Positions 24,196-31,332 of a DNA stretch of 35,109 nt are shown piece after piece; positions within the stretch are counted from its first letter, which is position 1; each line of letters begins with the position of its first letter. The notes under the pieces were generated by a model, which worked only from the letters and a program-made list of their open reading frames with translations, ran no database searches and was not told the DNA's origin. The stretch lies in assembly GCA_947177165.1 (NCBI GenBank), contig CAMWTP010000055.1:1-35109 (forward strand), in the 5' to 3' direction. This DNA is from an uncultured Lachnospiraceae bacterium (GTDB lineage Bacteria > Bacillota > Clostridia > Lachnospirales > Lachnospiraceae). A program made the position numbers and the translations under genes.

Positions 24196-25386
24196 GTGAA
24201 GTGCGGCAAATGGGAGCAGGGAATTGCGTTTGGCAGTCTTATAGTCTGTCTGGCAAGTATGATCGTGGTATTGACTGTCAGTCCGGAGGAAACGGTGTCG
24301 AGAGCGGAGCGGCGGCGTCTTGCGGAAAAACCGGAGCTGTCATGGGAGAGCCTGATAGATAAGTCTTTTATGGACGACGCGGAGAAGTATCTGTTAGACC
24401 ACTTTCCATTCCGTGACGGACTGCGGCGCATCAAGGCGTATTTTGCCTATGATGTACTGCGGCAGAAGGAAAATAATGATATTTACGTGGTACAGAATCA
24501 CGCTGCAAAGCTGGAATATCCGCTGAATGAATCGTCTGTGGAGCGTCTTGCGGAAAGGATGAGATGGCTCAGGCAGCAGTATTTTCCTGAGCAGAATGCA
24601 TGGTATGCGATCGTGCCGGACAAAAATTATTTCCTGGCGGAAAAAAACGGGTATCCGTCAATGGACTATGAACGGATGATCAGGCTGTTGTCGCAGGAGC
24701 TTGCAAAGGGTGCAGAATTTGGCTATATCGATATTATATCTGACCTGGCGATTGACGATTACTATCACACGGACACGCACTGGCGGCAGGAGCGGATTCT
24801 GGATGTGGCACACCATATTGCGGACGCGCTGGGAGTGGGCGGCTCTTTGAATTTCTCAAAGGGATACGACACTGGTTTCATAGAACACACGATTGCGGAT
24901 TTCTATGGTGTGTACTACGGGCAGGCGGCGCTTCCCATGGAGCCGGACACGATCGTGTATCTGACAGACGAGGTGACTGATACGGCGGTCGTGTGGAGTC
25001 TTGAGGAGAATCTGCTGAGCGGGGGAGAGGCTGGAAAAGTGCGCCTGCCCGGCGAGGCAGGCGCGATAGTAAAACCTGTGTATCAGCTGGAGAAACTCGA
25101 GGATGGGAAGAGCCTTGACAAGTATGATGTGTTTGCAGGCGGTGCGTCGTCGCTGCAGATAATCACGAGTCCGGACGCGGTAGCGGACAGGAGGCTGATC
25201 ATTTTCAGAGATTCCTATGCGAGCAGCCTTGTGCCGCTGCTGCTGGGGGCATACAGTGAGATCACGCTGATCGACCTGCGCTATATTGATTCTGCGCGGG
25301 TTGGGGAGTATGTGGATTTTGCGGATGCGGATATCTTGTTTCTGTATAACACGTCGATTGTCAACCATGCGGAGATGCTGAAGTGA
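24196..25386 (+). CDS. DHHW/AlgJ-like acetyltransferase partner, copy 2
   Basis: The 396-residue protein starts with GTG at 24196 after GGGGGTGG. It has a signal/anchor (about residues 9-30), then an AlgX/AlgJ-type domain with TDTHWRQE (Asp-x-His-Trp) and LIIFRDSYASSLVPLL (serine block). The extracellular location and the pairing with MBOAT copy 2 indicate terminal acyl transfer to a polymer. It keeps the classical DxHW motif that copy 1 has lost. The 24000-24195 region before it shows no other gene. Confidence 0.82.
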   Translation: MKCGKWEQGIAFGSLIVCLASMIVVLTVSPEETVSRAERRRLAEKPELSWESLIDKSFMDDAEKYLLDHFPFRDGLRRIKAYFAYDVLRQKENNDIYVVQNHAAKLEYPLNESSVERLAERMRWLRQQYFPEQNAWYAIVPDKNYFLAEKNGYPSMDYERMIRLLSQELAKGAEFGYIDIISDLAIDDYYHTDTHWRQERILDVAHHIADALGVGGSLNFSKGYDTGFIEHTIADFYGVYYGQAALPMEPDTIVYLTDEVTDTAVVWSLEENLLSGGEAGKVRLPGEAGAIVKPVYQLEKLEDGKSLDKYDVFAGGASSLQIITSPDAVADRRLIIFRDSYASSLVPLLLGAYSEITLIDLRYIDSARVGEYVDFADADILFLYNTSIVNHAEMLK

Positions 25387-25488
25387 GAAGTGAACTGCCT
25401 GCCATTCCGAAGCAGGAGTAGGTTTTATATACTTCCATAAATCGGCCTTTATATATTGGGACTATTTAGGAACTGTTTTAATATATAA

Positions 25489-25646
25489 GGAGCTGTAGGA
25501 AAATAAGTGATGCAACTTGCGCAGGATATTTCTTCGAGGATGTATGTCAAAAAACGTAGGCGTAGCGGGCTACGGCGAGGCTTTTTGACATGCATAATCG
25601 GAGAAATAGACAAGTCAAGATGCGTCAGTTATTTTTCTACAGATCC
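25489..25646. repeat. 158-bp imperfect palindromic element
   Basis: The left arm (from 25489) and the reverse complement of the right arm (to 25646) agree at most bases over about 65 nt. Inner perfect blocks are ATGTCAAAAA (25544-25553) and TTTTTGACAT (25582-25591). The centre holds a CGTAG/CTACG mini-hairpin. The layout suggests a MITE-like or REP-like mobile palindrome, or a folded RNA. It lies between the DHHW gene and the 3' end of the ABC ATPase gene; nothing else was seen in 25387-25669. Confidence 0.6.
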
Positions 25647-25669
25647 TAAAGGCGGTGGAAGGATATATG

Positions 25670-26314
25670 TCACCTTACCTGATGGAGTTCACCAGAATCC
25701 ATTTCATAAACCCGGTCACAAAGCAGGTCAATATCTTCTCTGTTATGGCTGATTATCAATATCAGCTTTTTTTTCATTTTTAGGTCTAACAAAAGTTCTC
25801 TTATCTCTCCAACTCCACGATTATCTAACCCATTCATGGGTTCATCCAGCAGGATAATATCGGGATTTTCCATAATAGCCTGTGCGATTCCAAGACGCTG
25901 ACGCATGCCCAGCGAATATTTTCCTACAGCTTTCTGATCCGCAGGATCAAGCCCGACCTGGGCAATACATTCCCGAACTTGTTCTTTTCCAATCATATTT
26001 TTGATGGAAGCAAGATATATTAAATTTTTAAATCCGGATTCTGTGGATAAGAACCCCGGTGTTTCAATCAGAAATCCCGTATCCTCAATAAATTCTGTAT
26101 CATACCCGATTCGCTTCTTCCCCACCCACACCTCACCTTTTGTGACAGGCATGAATCCGCAAAGACATTTCATTAAAACTGTTTTACCAGAACCATTTCT
26201 TCCCACAATTCCATAAATTCCTTGTTCAGGTATTTCGAGATTTATATCATTTAAGATGATTTGACCTTTTATCACTTTTGTAACATTTTTAAAGATGATG
26301 TTTCGCTCATTCAT
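25670..26314 (-). CDS. ABC transporter ATPase (BcrA/LanF-like)
   Basis: The 214-residue cytosolic ATPase has Walker A GRNGSGKT (38-45), signature SLGMRQR (134-140, the common variant in BcrA-type proteins), Walker B IILLDEP (153-159) and the H-loop histidine in IISHN (190). It starts at 26314, where GAAGGTGG lies upstream. The longer frame reaching 26500 runs into the permease gene. The start overlaps the permease stop as ATGA. The short length and permease neighbours fit an ABC-2 exporter of the antibiotic-detoxification or bacteriocin-immunity kind. Confidence 0.88.
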   Translation of the reverse strand: MNERNIIFKNVTKVIKGQIILNDINLEIPEQGIYGIVGRNGSGKTVLMKCLCGFMPVTKGEVWVGKKRIGYDTEFIEDTGFLIETPGFLSTESGFKNLIYLASIKNMIGKEQVRECIAQVGLDPADQKAVGKYSLGMRQRLGIAQAIMENPDIILLDEPMNGLDNRGVGEIRELLLDLKMKKKLILIISHNREDIDLLCDRVYEMDSGELHQVR

Positions 26315-27153
26315 TCGTTTTTCCACCTTCTGTATTTTCGGCTGCCTAATAGCAGACATATTAAAATAAACAGTATAATTGTTACTGCGAAAAATGAGGC
26401 TGCATATTCTACTGTCAGACCATATGATATATTGTTTCCCGACAGTGCTTTCAATTGTGCGAGCGTCAATGGCGAGAACAAAAATGCTTTGGGCGTCCAC
26501 GAATTATGAATCATTACATCCAAAAATACAAACAGTGAGGCAATCACAATCCCAACAGGCTTTTGTGTAATAAAATTAAATACATATACAATGAATCCCA
26601 ACCATGTTACACATGCCCACTCTAATAAAAAACTAATTCCGGTTGCCCGGGCGGGTGAGAACGCCCCGATAATATAATCATATACATAAAACGGAACATC
26701 AAACTGCATTCCGGCATTTGTTCTGGCCAATGTTCCCCAGATGATACCCCATTCTTTATTAAAATCAAGCCTTGGCAAAAGACTGACAACACTGATACCC
26801 TAGATAAAACCCACAAATATAAAGGACATTGTCACAATATATAGAATATTTCCAATCTGCCAACAAAAACTCCCTGAGCGTTGTATGATATAACAATGGG
26901 CCGTTCCCTGAAAAGGTGCAGTGCAAAACAGAAAGACTGCGCATACTGCAAAAACGATCTGACAGATAAAGTCATTGGTTAAATGCGGCAATGCCCATGG
27001 AGTAATTCTTTCTCCCACAGCTTTTGAAAATTCTGCCACAGGCGCTAAGTAAGAGTCAATAAAAATTGCAAGGACAATGAATAAGAGCAATACTCTGATT
27101 TGTATCATTTCCTGTTTTGTCAGGTAGAAAAATATCCGCAGACCTTTATTCAT
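26311..27153 (-). pseudogene. ABC-2 permease gene interrupted by an in-frame TAG
   Basis: Two pieces in the same frame would make one 280-residue polytopic permease. The N-terminal piece (27153-26803) ends SFIFVGFI, then TAG at 26802-26800, then the frame continues GISVVSLLPRLDFNKEWG to the stop at 26311. No frameshift is needed. A single C-to-T change (CAG to TAG) would explain it. The N-terminal piece holds about three membrane segments and the rest about three. The start at 27153 has GGAG at 8 nt and overlaps the preceding permease by 8 bases. A TTG at 26778 could restart translation, giving two half-proteins. I favour a recent nonsense mutation or a sequencing error. Confidence 0.75.
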
Positions 27154-27955
27154 TTTCAATTCTCCATTTCAATTTTTTATAAAAAAGTTTATTCAACAGA
27201 ATCGTTAGTATCACTACAGAAAGTCCAGTGCATAAAAGAGTAAGGGAATCTGAGCCAATAGAACTTCTTCCTCTGAGCCATAAATCCAGCCTAAGGCTCT
27301 GCGGCACATTTAATATCCAATACCCCCGCCCGAGCAGAAATGATATTATCAAAGGAGACGCAACAGTGATATAGATGTTCGGAAAATAAACAGATACGAA
27401 CAAAGCTGTCTCTGCCCATAGTCCCCCTGACAAAAATAATAGAAAGAAAGCAGCCCCAAAATAAGGATATCCATTTTTGTTTTGTAATAGTAAAAAGTAC
27501 GGAAAACCTTCTGCCTCGATTAGTCTGCCAGTGTCGAACAGCGGAACAAACAACCCCGCAATAGCCGTAAAGGAAATTCCTCCGGCAAGCGTGGACAGGG
27601 CTCCTGAAAAAAATACGGATACTGCCTTAGAAATGCAATATCTCTTTTTTCCTGCTTTCATAATTAATGACTTCATCATATTTGAGTTATGTTCTTTGCA
27701 AAAACTCAATGCATAGGGAAGCGTTGACAACATCGGTATTACATAAACGCTGTAAAATCCTCCATATACAATAGAGTTTATCCAATAATAGTGGACATCA
27801 ACACTTGCACCTGGCTTCCACAAAAATGGGATCTGATTCCAGGTATCCAGACAAATACACAGGACAACACCAATCACAACAATGAAAAATCTTATTGTGA
27901 TGCTCCTTTTTATTTCAATCCAGATCATATGCATTAATGTTTTCTTACTGCCCAT
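27146..27955 (-). CDS. ABC-2 permease subunit
   Basis: The 269-residue protein has about six hydrophobic segments (for example FFIVVIGVVLCICL and SVVILTILLNKLFY) and a charged IEIKRSITIR start, the form of ABC-2 type permeases in LanE/LanG or BcrB-like exporters. I choose the ATG at 27955, where AGGAGG lies 11 nt upstream, over earlier in-frame codons that lie inside the lipoprotein gene. It overlaps the lipoprotein stop by 11 bases and the next permease by 8 bases, so the operon order is lipoprotein, permease, permease, ATPase. Confidence 0.78.
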   Translation of the reverse strand: MGSKKTLMHMIWIEIKRSITIRFFIVVIGVVLCICLDTWNQIPFLWKPGASVDVHYYWINSIVYGGFYSVYVIPMLSTLPYALSFCKEHNSNMMKSLIMKAGKKRYCISKAVSVFFSGALSTLAGGISFTAIAGLFVPLFDTGRLIEAEGFPYFLLLQNKNGYPYFGAAFFLLFLSGGLWAETALFVSVYFPNIYITVASPLIISFLLGRGYWILNVPQSLRLDLWLRGRSSIGSDSLTLLCTGLSVVILTILLNKLFYKKLKWRIENE

Positions 27956-29105
27956 AAGACAAATTGCCTCCTGTGACAGCATTAATTCGTTCCGCACTGC
28001 TTGACACATGCCCGTCTTCTTCAAGCCAGTCTGTTTGTACACACCAATAGGGAGATAATCGGAACAGATCTGGATTTTCCGTATATGGTACAGGGATATA
28101 CTCCAGCCATACCTTGGATATTGTGGCTTTTGAGGAGATGATGGTATTGGAATAAATATCCTTCACTTTCTCCAGCGCTGTTTCCGCAGATATCAATGCC
28201 TGTGTCTGTGTATCCGGTTTTACGTCAAACAGGCCATTCCTGCAGTACAAGTAGCGAATGCCGTCCTTATCGATCAGCATTGTAACATTTGTTGCAGAAT
28301 CCCAGAACAGATCAACTGCCATTGAAATGCCTGGTTCATCTAATCCGTTGTAAATGGGGAGTCCGTCCTTTGTCAGGGCATAAGCAATGTAATAGAGATT
28401 GTCCGTTTCCGATACACTGATTTCATGGGTTATGCCCATTTCCACTTCCTTCTGATAGCCGTCTCTCTGCATTACATCGTTCTGTAATGCTGCAAGATCC
28501 TGGTATTCCAGTGAAAATACTGCAATCGCTTCAGAATCCCACCCTGTAAGTTCCTTGATTTTGTCTTTGCCGCTTTGTACGGCTTCGTCCGCACTCTCAA
28601 AGTCCAGATCCCTGGTTTCCTCTTTTTTGTAGGATTTGGCGGAATAGGCTGATTCAATCATTGCAACCAGTTCATCATCTTTTTTTAAATCCCGGGCATA
28701 TCTGAAATACCCTTCATTCGTGCTGAATTCGCTCCCGTCGGGAGCTTCCGCAGTATACGCACCAGGATAATTTGGATTATCCGTTATAATCGGTTCCGTC
28801 TTTAAAAATACACCAATATCTTCTTTGGGAACTGCCTTTTTTGTCAATTCATACTGCACATACTCCAGATTTTCTGGTATGATAATTTCTGCGTCAACTA
28901 CCAGCTGATCTGTTATCACTTCGCTGATATGATTTTCTGTCATAGCCACAGTGTTTTCCTGAATACTAATGTTTTCCGCATTTTCCTGAATACGGATGCT
29001 TTCCGCAGCGGGAGACTGTATATCTGAACAGCCCGTAGATAGAAAACTGAGTGAGAATGATAATAAGATTGGTAATATTTTTTGTTTTTTATCGTATTTA
29101 TTCAT
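27945..29105 (-). CDS. Large lipoprotein of the BlaI/M56-linked ABC operon
   Basis: The 386-residue protein has a signal peptide with lipobox LSTGC, a charged spacer with QENAENISIQEN repeats, and a long mixed alpha/beta domain. It resembles the uncharacterised DUF6034 family, which I recall beside M56 genes in Lachnospiraceae, but I cannot confirm this. A segment near residue 315 (SAETALEKVKDIY) looks PepSY-like. As first gene of the ABC operon it could bind the transporter's substrate outside the membrane, as LanI-type lipoproteins do. The start at 29105 has GAGGAG 8 nt upstream. Confidence 0.65.
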   Translation of the reverse strand: MNKYDKKQKILPILLSFSLSFLSTGCSDIQSPAAESIRIQENAENISIQENTVAMTENHISEVITDQLVVDAEIIIPENLEYVQYELTKKAVPKEDIGVFLKTEPIITDNPNYPGAYTAEAPDGSEFSTNEGYFRYARDLKKDDELVAMIESAYSAKSYKKEETRDLDFESADEAVQSGKDKIKELTGWDSEAIAVFSLEYQDLAALQNDVMQRDGYQKEVEMGITHEISVSETDNLYYIAYALTKDGLPIYNGLDEPGISMAVDLFWDSATNVTMLIDKDGIRYLYCRNGLFDVKPDTQTQALISAETALEKVKDIYSNTIISSKATISKVWLEYIPVPYTENPDLFRLSPYWCVQTDWLEEDGHVSSSAERINAVTGGNLSYGQ

Positions 29106-29127
29106 AAGTAACTCCTCTCTTAATAAT

Positions 29128-29183
29128 AATACCTGTGAGCGATAACTTATGCTGACAGCCCTGATATATCCCTCACAGGTATT
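29128..29183 (-). repeat. Leader hairpin upstream of the lipoprotein gene
   Basis: AATACCTGTGAG (29128-29139) and CTCACAGGTATT (29172-29183) are perfect 12-bp arms around 32 bases. It lies in the long leader of the minus-strand operon, about 23 bases before the lipoprotein ATG, with the Shine-Dalgarno just 3' of it. It could be a regulatory structure; there is no T-run to make it a terminator. Confidence 0.55.
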
Positions 29184-29237
29184 TTAATGAGACATCAAAT
29201 ATTTAAGGTGCAAACCGTCCTGAAATATTTAAGCTTG

Positions 29238-29315
29238 CTACGCCGTCATTTTTGGTTCTGTGCATTTTACAGCCAAAGATATTGGCGGAAGACATATTGT
29301 TTCTGACTGCTCCAT
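29238..29315 (-). CDS. Possible 25-codon leader peptide
   Basis: On the minus strand an ATG at 29315 opens a 25-codon frame (MEQSETICLPPISLAVKCTE and five more residues) ending in TAG. It sits in the leader between the operon promoter and the lipoprotein gene. It has no Shine-Dalgarno, so it may be chance. The rest of the 29106-29553 gap holds the hairpin above and the divergent promoters. Confidence 0.15.
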   Translation of the reverse strand: MEQSETICLPPISLAVKCTEPKMTA

Positions 29316-29400
29316 AGATTTAGTTATTTTATGTGTGTATAAATGTATTTTGGGTTTACTGCACCAATGGAATCATCTCCTTTCCGCGTTGTTGGTTTTT

Positions 29401-29429
29401 ATTATAATTATATTTTTTTACAATGTCAA
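29401..29429 (-). promoter_or_regulatory. Promoter of the lipoprotein/ABC operon
   Basis: On the minus strand TTGACA (29424-29429) and TATAAT (29401-29406) are separated by 17 bases, a perfect consensus promoter. The leader to the lipoprotein start is about 290 nt. The -35 box lies inside the inverted repeat at 29423-29484. Confidence 0.8.
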
Positions 29430-29484
29430 TATAAAAAAATAATTAGAGTAAAAATATAATTTATAACTTAAATTATATTGACAT
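29423..29484. promoter_or_regulatory. Candidate BlaI operator pair: 12-bp inverted repeat
   Basis: ATGTCAATATAA (29423-29434) and TTATATTGACAT (29473-29484) are perfect inverted copies centred 50 bp apart. Each contains the -35 hexamer of one of the two divergent promoters. A dimeric repressor such as the adjacent BlaI-type protein could cover both. The classical TACAnnTGTA box is not present, so this assignment is inference. Confidence 0.55.
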
Positions 29485-29505
29485 CATCAAATTATTGTGT
29501 ATAAT
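29478..29505 (+). promoter_or_regulatory. Promoter of the BlaI/M56 genes
   Basis: TTGACA (29478-29483) and TATAAT (29500-29505) are 16 bases apart, 48 nt before the regulator ATG. The -35 box overlaps the right arm of the candidate operator, consistent with autorepression. Confidence 0.8.
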
Positions 29506-29553
29506 ATTCTTTATAAAATATTTTAGTTAATCGTTATGAAGGCAGGTTTATGA

Positions 29554-29922
29554 ATGAAAAAAATACTAAGTGGACGTGAGTTGGAAGTAATGAAAATTTT
29601 ATGGAGCAGTGAAAAACCGCTGGTTGCATCAGAAATTGCAAATATACAACCTTCATTAAGTATCAATACAATTCATTCCGTACTGAAAACACTATTGAAA
29701 AACAAATATATAGAAGTGGCGGATATCGTTTACAGCGGCACCGTTTTGACCAGAAGCTATATACCGTTTGTGACATTAGCGGATTACCTCAAAGAGAACT
29801 TCTTTTCTGCATCAACCCTGACAGCGGTTTCGTCGTTTATTGAAAAAGAAACTGACCACGAAGTCATTGAAGAGCTGGATAAATTGCTGCAAAAGAAAAA
29901 ACAGGAATTAGAGGAGGCATAA
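29554..29922 (+). CDS. BlaI/MecI family transcriptional repressor
   Basis: The 122-residue protein has the winged-helix pattern of the penicillinase-repressor family: LSGRELEVMKILWSSEKPLVASEIA, then NTIHSVLKTLLKNKYIEV, and a C-terminal helical dimerisation half containing SFIEKETDHEV. Such repressors bind as dimers and are inactivated when a BlaR1/MecR1-type membrane protease is triggered. The M56 protease gene follows with a 1-base gap. It probably represses itself and the divergent ABC/lipoprotein operon through the shared inverted repeat. Confidence 0.88.
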   Translation: MKKILSGRELEVMKILWSSEKPLVASEIANIQPSLSINTIHSVLKTLLKNKYIEVADIVYSGTVLTRSYIPFVTLADYLKENFFSASTLTAVSSFIEKETDHEVIEELDKLLQKKKQELEEA

Positions 29923-29923
29923 C

Positions 29924-31006
29924 ATGTCATTTACCTTTGGTACATTTATATCAAATCTATTTTTCAGCTGCGTGTTCATTTTTTCCATAACTGTCTTATT
30001 ACATATTAAAAAGATCGTATCGGATAAAACGATCAAAATCATATTGGTTTGTATCCTTTTATCCATATTGAGATTATTTGTGCCAATTGAATTGTTCTTT
30101 ACAAAGTCATTAAGGTTCAGTAAGTTACTTCCAGATCTGTATGACGTGTTTAAAATTTCCTTTTTGGATGGTCGTATCAACGTGAAAAAGATACTGACAT
30201 TTTTATGGGTTGGTGTCGCAGTGATAAAAGGTATCTTTGAGCTGTATAAATATATGCATTTCCGCACACTGCTCGATGTGATTCCCAATATTTCAAATAA
30301 AGAAACAGACGATCTGCTCAGACAGCTTGGTGTACCTGAAAATAAAATACAAATAAAACAGCTGGATGTTTTTTCACCTGTTATTTTAGACCCGATTCAC
30401 CCCGTCATCATATTGCCTAAAAAATTTTTAAGCCGCAAAGAATTATTCTTCGTGCTTGAACATGAAGTAAATCACTACAAGCATCATGATTTATGGTTAA
30501 AATTTATTGTTGCGTTTCTTGAAATAATCTATTGGTGGAATCCATTTGTAATGTTATTGCATAGACAAGTCAATACAATAACAGAAATAAATAATGATAT
30601 AACGATAACTAAAAATATGAGCTGTGAGGAACAGCTGGAATATCTTCATTGTCTTCTTAAAATGGCTGACTCGGGTAAAATGGAACTCCGGAGACATGTA
30701 TTGGCATTTACCGAGAATGATAAAAGCAATATAAGACAGCGTTTTGATATTGTGTTAAATAACGAATCCCCTTCTAAACGCGCCAAATGTCTGGTTTATA
30801 TTGTTCTAGTGTTCACGGTTGGCTCTTTCTTTATTAATTTTGAGCCAGACTATCCTGTTCCGCAGAGTGGATATGTCATAACAGACAGGGACAATACCTA
30901 TTTTCTGAACAAAGAAGGCAAATATTATTTCATCATTAATGGTATCAATATTGGCATGGTAGAGAAACCAAAAACACAGGAGTTCCCCATAATTATGGAG
31001 AAATAG
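29924..31006 (+). CDS. M56 family (BlaR1/MecR1-like) membrane metallopeptidase
   Basis: The 360-residue protein has membrane segments near residues 5-27, 37-58 and 90-108, a cytosolic zinc protease domain with HEVNH (His180, Glu181, His184) and a further membrane segment near 290-310. It lacks the penicillin-binding sensor domain of BlaR1; only about 50 residues follow the last segment. The activating signal is therefore not a beta-lactam. It could be sensed through the lipoprotein or the short tail. The TAG stop (31004-31006) is followed in frame by 34 more coding-like codons, so the tail may have been longer. Confidence 0.85.
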   Translation: MSFTFGTFISNLFFSCVFIFSITVLLHIKKIVSDKTIKIILVCILLSILRLFVPIELFFTKSLRFSKLLPDLYDVFKISFLDGRINVKKILTFLWVGVAVIKGIFELYKYMHFRTLLDVIPNISNKETDDLLRQLGVPENKIQIKQLDVFSPVILDPIHPVIILPKKFLSRKELFFVLEHEVNHYKHHDLWLKFIVAFLEIIYWWNPFVMLLHRQVNTITEINNDITITKNMSCEEQLEYLHCLLKMADSGKMELRRHVLAFTENDKSNIRQRFDIVLNNESPSKRAKCLVYIVLVFTVGSFFINFEPDYPVPQSGYVITDRDNTYFLNKEGKYYFIINGINIGMVEKPKTQEFPIIMEK

Positions 31007-31111
31007 GACACTTACGAATGGGTATATCAAGCAGTTAATGGCAAAACATATAAGCGTCTATTTAACAAAACAACTGGAGAATGGGCTTTCAATACGGCAA
31101 TAACCTTGTGA
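31007..31111 (+). pseudogene. In-frame tail beyond the M56 stop codon
   Basis: After the TAG at 31004-31006 the same frame continues for 34 residues, rich in aromatics and including YEWVYQAVNGKTYKRLFN and TTGEW, to TGA at 31109-31111. The composition looks like a folded extracytoplasmic beta domain rather than random DNA. It may be the lost end of the M56 sensor domain, or the remains of a separate small gene. There is no start codon of its own with a ribosome site. The remaining gap to 31332 holds only the inverted repeat at 31203. Confidence 0.4.
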
Positions 31112-31202
31112 AGCACAACGTGTTTTACAACGAATCTGTTTTGGGTGTGTATCTCTTCCTGCTCCGTCCGAAGAGAGTCGTCAAGACACGCCCTGCGCCA
31201 AT

Positions 31203-31218
31203 CTTACAACAATGTAAG
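31203..31218. promoter_or_regulatory. Inverted repeat upstream of the esterase-like gene
   Basis: CTTACA and TGTAAG are 6-bp arms with a 4-base spacer. The TACA/TGTA half-sites recall BlaI/MecI boxes, though the usual spacer is 2 bases. A link to the neighbouring BlaI-type regulator is speculative. Confidence 0.3.
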
Positions 31219-31332
31219 AAAATATCCAAAAATGTAAGCAGAATCGATGGCTGTCTTCCTCTTGTTTTGTTATGCTGAATACAGTTCAAATGTGACAAGG
31301 CAAAACAGGATTGAGTGAGGAGGAGCATCAAA

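Noticed and set aside
24171..24362. Plus-strand frame overlapping the second DHHW start
   Set aside because: It overlaps the DHHW gene in another frame; the DHHW frame has the signal/anchor and family motifs.
29260..29442. Plus-strand 60-codon frame before the BlaI gene
   Set aside because: It crosses the divergent promoters and has no ribosome site.
26800..31006. Genome-wide TAG recoding (for example pyrrolysine) suggested by two in-frame TAGs
   Set aside because: No tRNA-Pyl or pylS genes are visible, and two decaying genes explain it more simply.
31081..31278. 65-codon frame upstream of the esterase gene
   Set aside because: It overlaps the in-frame M56 extension and has no ribosome site or recognisable composition.
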